A program made the translations under genes and the position numbers. From a bacterium (GTDB lineage: Bacteria; Bacillota_I; Bacilli_A; RFN20; CAG-826): a stretch of DNA of 14,828 nt. The notes under the pieces are model-generated. The model ran no database searches. It was given only the letters and a program-made list of their open reading frames with translations, and was not told where the DNA came from. Below are positions 12,668 to 14,828 of the stretch, piece after piece. Where the stretch lies: NCBI GenBank assembly GCA_019421105.1, contig JAHZFY010000020.1, positions 1-14,828 on the forward strand, read 5' to 3'. Within the stretch, counting starts at the first letter, position 1. Every line of letters starts with the position of its first letter.

Positions 12668-14828
12668 ATGTTTGATGTTAAAAAATTAGCCGCGATTAAA
12701 GTCGGTTTAGCTTCTCCTGATACCATTAGATCTTGGTCTCATGGTGAAGTTTTAAGACCTGAAACCATCAATTACCGCAGTCAAAAACCTGAATTAGGTG
12801 GTTTATACTGCGAAAGAATCTTTGGTCCTTCTAAAGATTATGAATGTAATTGTGGAAAATATAAAAAGATCCGCTATGCAGGCATCACATGTGAAAAATG
12901 TGGTGTTGAAGTTACCTCTAAAGAAGTTAGAAGAGAAAGAATGGGTCATATTGAACTCGCTTCTCCATGTACTCATATTTGGTATTTAAAAGGTATTCCT
13001 AGCAGAATCGGTTTAATCTTAGATGTTTCTCCAAAACATTTAGAAGAAGTTGTATATTTTGCTGCTCATATTTGTTTAGACCCAGGTAAATCTAAAAAGA
13101 TTCATGCTCGTGATTTTATCGATGAAAAAAATGGTCGCGAAGTTTTCGTTCCATTAATCAATGAAATCTTAGGTAATGATGAATGGGGTTTAAAAGGCCA
13201 AGAAGATACTTATGATGGCCAAAGAGCGATGGAAATCATCACAAAATTACAAAACCCAAATGAAGTTTTCGATTTTGAAACTACCGCAAGATTTGTTTCA
13301 AAATATAATGGCGCAGTCTTCTCTGAAGGTGCTGAAGCTATTAAAAAATTACTTCACAATGTCGATTTAGAAAAAGAAGCTGAACTAATCAAAGAAAAAT
13401 TAGCGGACGCTTCTCCTTCTAATAAAGCTAAATTCACAAAGCGTTTAGAAGTTATCGATGACTTTAAAAAATCAGATAACAAACCTGAATGGATGGTATT
13501 AGATGTCATCCCAGTTATCCCACCAGATTTAAGACCTATGTTACAACTTGATGGTGGTAGATTTGCTACTTCTGATCTAAACGATTTATATAGACGTGTT
13601 ATTTCTAGAAATAACAGATTGAAAAAATTAATCGACATGAAATCTCCTTCCGTCATTTTAATGAACGAAAAACGTATGCTTCAAGAAGCAGTCGACGCAT
13701 TAATTGATAACGGCAGAAGAAATAAACCAGTCCAAGGTGCTGGTGGAAGAGCATTAAAATCTTTATCTAGTTCCTTAAAAGGTAAACAAGGTAGATTTAG
13801 ACAAAACTTATTAGGTAAACGTGTCGACTATTCTGGTCGTAGCGTTATCGCTGTTGGTCCATCCTTAAAGATGTATCAATGTGGTATACCAAGAGAAATG
13901 GCTATTCAATTATTAAGACCATTTATCGCATCTGAATTGATGAAAATGGGTGAAGCTACTGCTCATAAACAAGCAGATAGAATCATCGATAGATATGAAA
14001 ACGTCGTCTTTGATATCATTGAAAAAATCATTTCTAATCACCCAGTTTTATTAAACCGTGCTCCTACATTACATAGATTAGGTATTCAAGCTTTCCAACC
14101 AGTTTTAGTCGATGGTAGAGCTATCCGTTTACACCCATTAGTCTGTACTGGATTTAACGCAGACTTCGACGGTGACCAAATGGCGGTTCACGTTCCATTG
14201 AGTAAAGCTGCTCAACAAGAAGCTTTAGAATTGATGCTTGCATCTAATAATATTCTTGGTCCAAAAGATGGTAAACCAATCGTTACTCCATCTCAAGACA
14301 TGGTCTTAGGTAACTACTATTTAACCTTAGAAGAAACAAAACAAGAATTCTTAGAAAAAGCAGAAAAATTAGAAGCTAATAATGATTTTGAAGAAGCAGA
14401 AAAATATCGTGTTTTCGCTGCTAGTGAAGGCAAGGTATTTAAAACTGTTGATGATGTCATTAAAGCATATACTACAGGACAAGTTCATCTTCACAATAGA
14501 ATTGCTATTGTTGGTAAGGCATTATTGAAAACTTACTTTGATGATGAATTGAATAATTCCTATTTATTAACAACTGTTGGTAAGGTCATCTTTAACTTAA
14601 TTTTCCCATCAGATTTCCCATATTTAAACCAATTAAAGGTTAAAACATCTACAAAAACTTTAGATAATGGTGAAGTCGAAGTTAAAAAATCTTACTCATT
14701 AGATTTCACATTAGATCACTTAAGAAATTCATTTGTTCCAAGAGGTACAAATATCAAAGAAGAATTTGAAAAACGTGAAATCGGAAAACCATTCTCTAAA
14801 GGTCATTTAGGTTCTATCATTAATGAAA
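12668..14828 (+). CDS. rpoC: DNA-directed RNA polymerase subunit beta' (N-terminal ~720 residues; 3' end outside window)
   Basis: The frame opens at ATG 12668, 14 bases after rpoB, with TAAGGAGGT upstream, and stays open to the last base without a stop. The N-terminal zinc-binding site is intact (CNCGKYKK then CEKCGVEV), as are the KGKQGRFRQNLLGKRVDYSG switch region, LLNRAPTLHRLGIQAFQP, and the catalytic NADFDGD (residues 497-503; Asp499, Asp501 and Asp503 hold the active-site magnesium). The zinc-site-to-catalytic-site distance is long because about 49 extra residues lie after LDPGK (residue 138 onwards), relative to E. coli and Bacillus as I remember them. The trigger loop and C-terminal part lie beyond the window. 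It is the catalytic partner of beta and is co-transcribed with it. Confidence 0.98.
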   Translation, partial: MFDVKKLAAIKVGLASPDTIRSWSHGEVLRPETINYRSQKPELGGLYCERIFGPSKDYECNCGKYKKIRYAGITCEKCGVEVTSKEVRRERMGHIELASPCTHIWYLKGIPSRIGLILDVSPKHLEEVVYFAAHICLDPGKSKKIHARDFIDEKNGREVFVPLINEILGNDEWGLKGQEDTYDGQRAMEIITKLQNPNEVFDFETTARFVSKYNGAVFSEGAEAIKKLLHNVDLEKEAELIKEKLADASPSNKAKFTKRLEVIDDFKKSDNKPEWMVLDVIPVIPPDLRPMLQLDGGRFATSDLNDLYRRVISRNNRLKKLIDMKSPSVILMNEKRMLQEAVDALIDNGRRNKPVQGAGGRALKSLSSSLKGKQGRFRQNLLGKRVDYSGRSVIAVGPSLKMYQCGIPREMAIQLLRPFIASELMKMGEATAHKQADRIIDRYENVVFDIIEKIISNHPVLLNRAPTLHRLGIQAFQPVLVDGRAIRLHPLVCTGFNADFDGDQMAVHVPLSKAAQQEALELMLASNNILGPKDGKPIVTPSQDMVLGNYYLTLEETKQEFLEKAEKLEANNDFEEAEKYRVFAASEGKVFKTVDDVIKAYTTGQVHLHNRIAIVGKALLKTYFDDELNNSYLLTTVGKVIFNLIFPSDFPYLNQLKVKTSTKTLDNGEVEVKKSYSLDFTLDHLRNSFVPRGTNIKEEFEKREIGKPFSKGHLGSIINE

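Noticed and set aside
12798..12989. Short plus-strand open frame within the start of rpoC
   Set aside because: Out of frame with the clear, uninterrupted rpoC coding frame that starts at 12668; a shadow.
1..14828. Search for CRISPR, insertion sequences, phage genes, toxin-antitoxin or defence modules
   Set aside because: No direct repeat arrays, terminal inverted repeats, transposase or integrase motifs, or recognisable defence proteins are present.

Overview
The window is AT-rich bacterial chromosome from a low-GC Gram-positive organism of the Bacilli/Mollicutes sphere (an Acholeplasma-, RF39- or Erysipelotrichia-like lineage is my best guess; the exact taxon is not decidable here). The evidence is: rpmG-secE-nusG and rplK-rplA-rplJ-rplL-(ybxB-like rsmC)-rpoB-rpoC, including the Firmicute-type methyltransferase between rplL and rpoB; a Firmicute-style L10 leader; strong AGGAGG ribosome binding sites; a KtrAB-type potassium system; a shortened L11 N-terminal loop and an Asn at the RpoB position equivalent to E. 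coli His526, both Mollicutes-like. Trp is encoded only by TGG and all 15 visible stops are TAA (14) or TAG (1), so the standard code fits.

Layout. 1-391: C-terminal end of an EF-G family protein. 431-835: unrecognised 134-residue protein followed by a strong terminator. 926-2026: unrecognised, probably exported 366-residue protein with AT-richer codon use. 2031-3124: a strong promoter, rpmG, secE, nusG and a bidirectional terminator. 3143-5890 (minus strand): a flavoprotein with a compact four-Cys motif, then ktrA- and ktrB-like potassium uptake genes (transcribed ktrB to ktrA) with their own promoter and terminator. 6062-14828 (plus strand): a consensus promoter, a structured leader that probably binds L1, rplK, rplA, the L10 leader, rplJ, rplL, an RsmC-family methyltransferase overlapping rpoB by 8 bases, rpoB, and the first ~720 codons of rpoC, which runs off the window.

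How it works together. Most of the window is translation and transcription machinery: ribosomal stalk proteins (L11, L10, L7/L12), the L1 stalk, core RNA polymerase, its factor NusG, and SecE. Two RNA leaders probably let L1 and L10 adjust their own synthesis. The common contiguous order nusG-rplK is interrupted by 3.1 kb containing an opposite-strand K+ transporter and flavoprotein.

I found no mobile element, CRISPR array, tRNA/rRNA gene or defence system, and nothing that I would call an undescribed system. The items most worth a second look are the L11 loop deletion, the RpoB Asn, the RpoC insertion, the two uncharacterised genes at the left end, the putative L1 leader, and the near-leaderless ktrB transcript.
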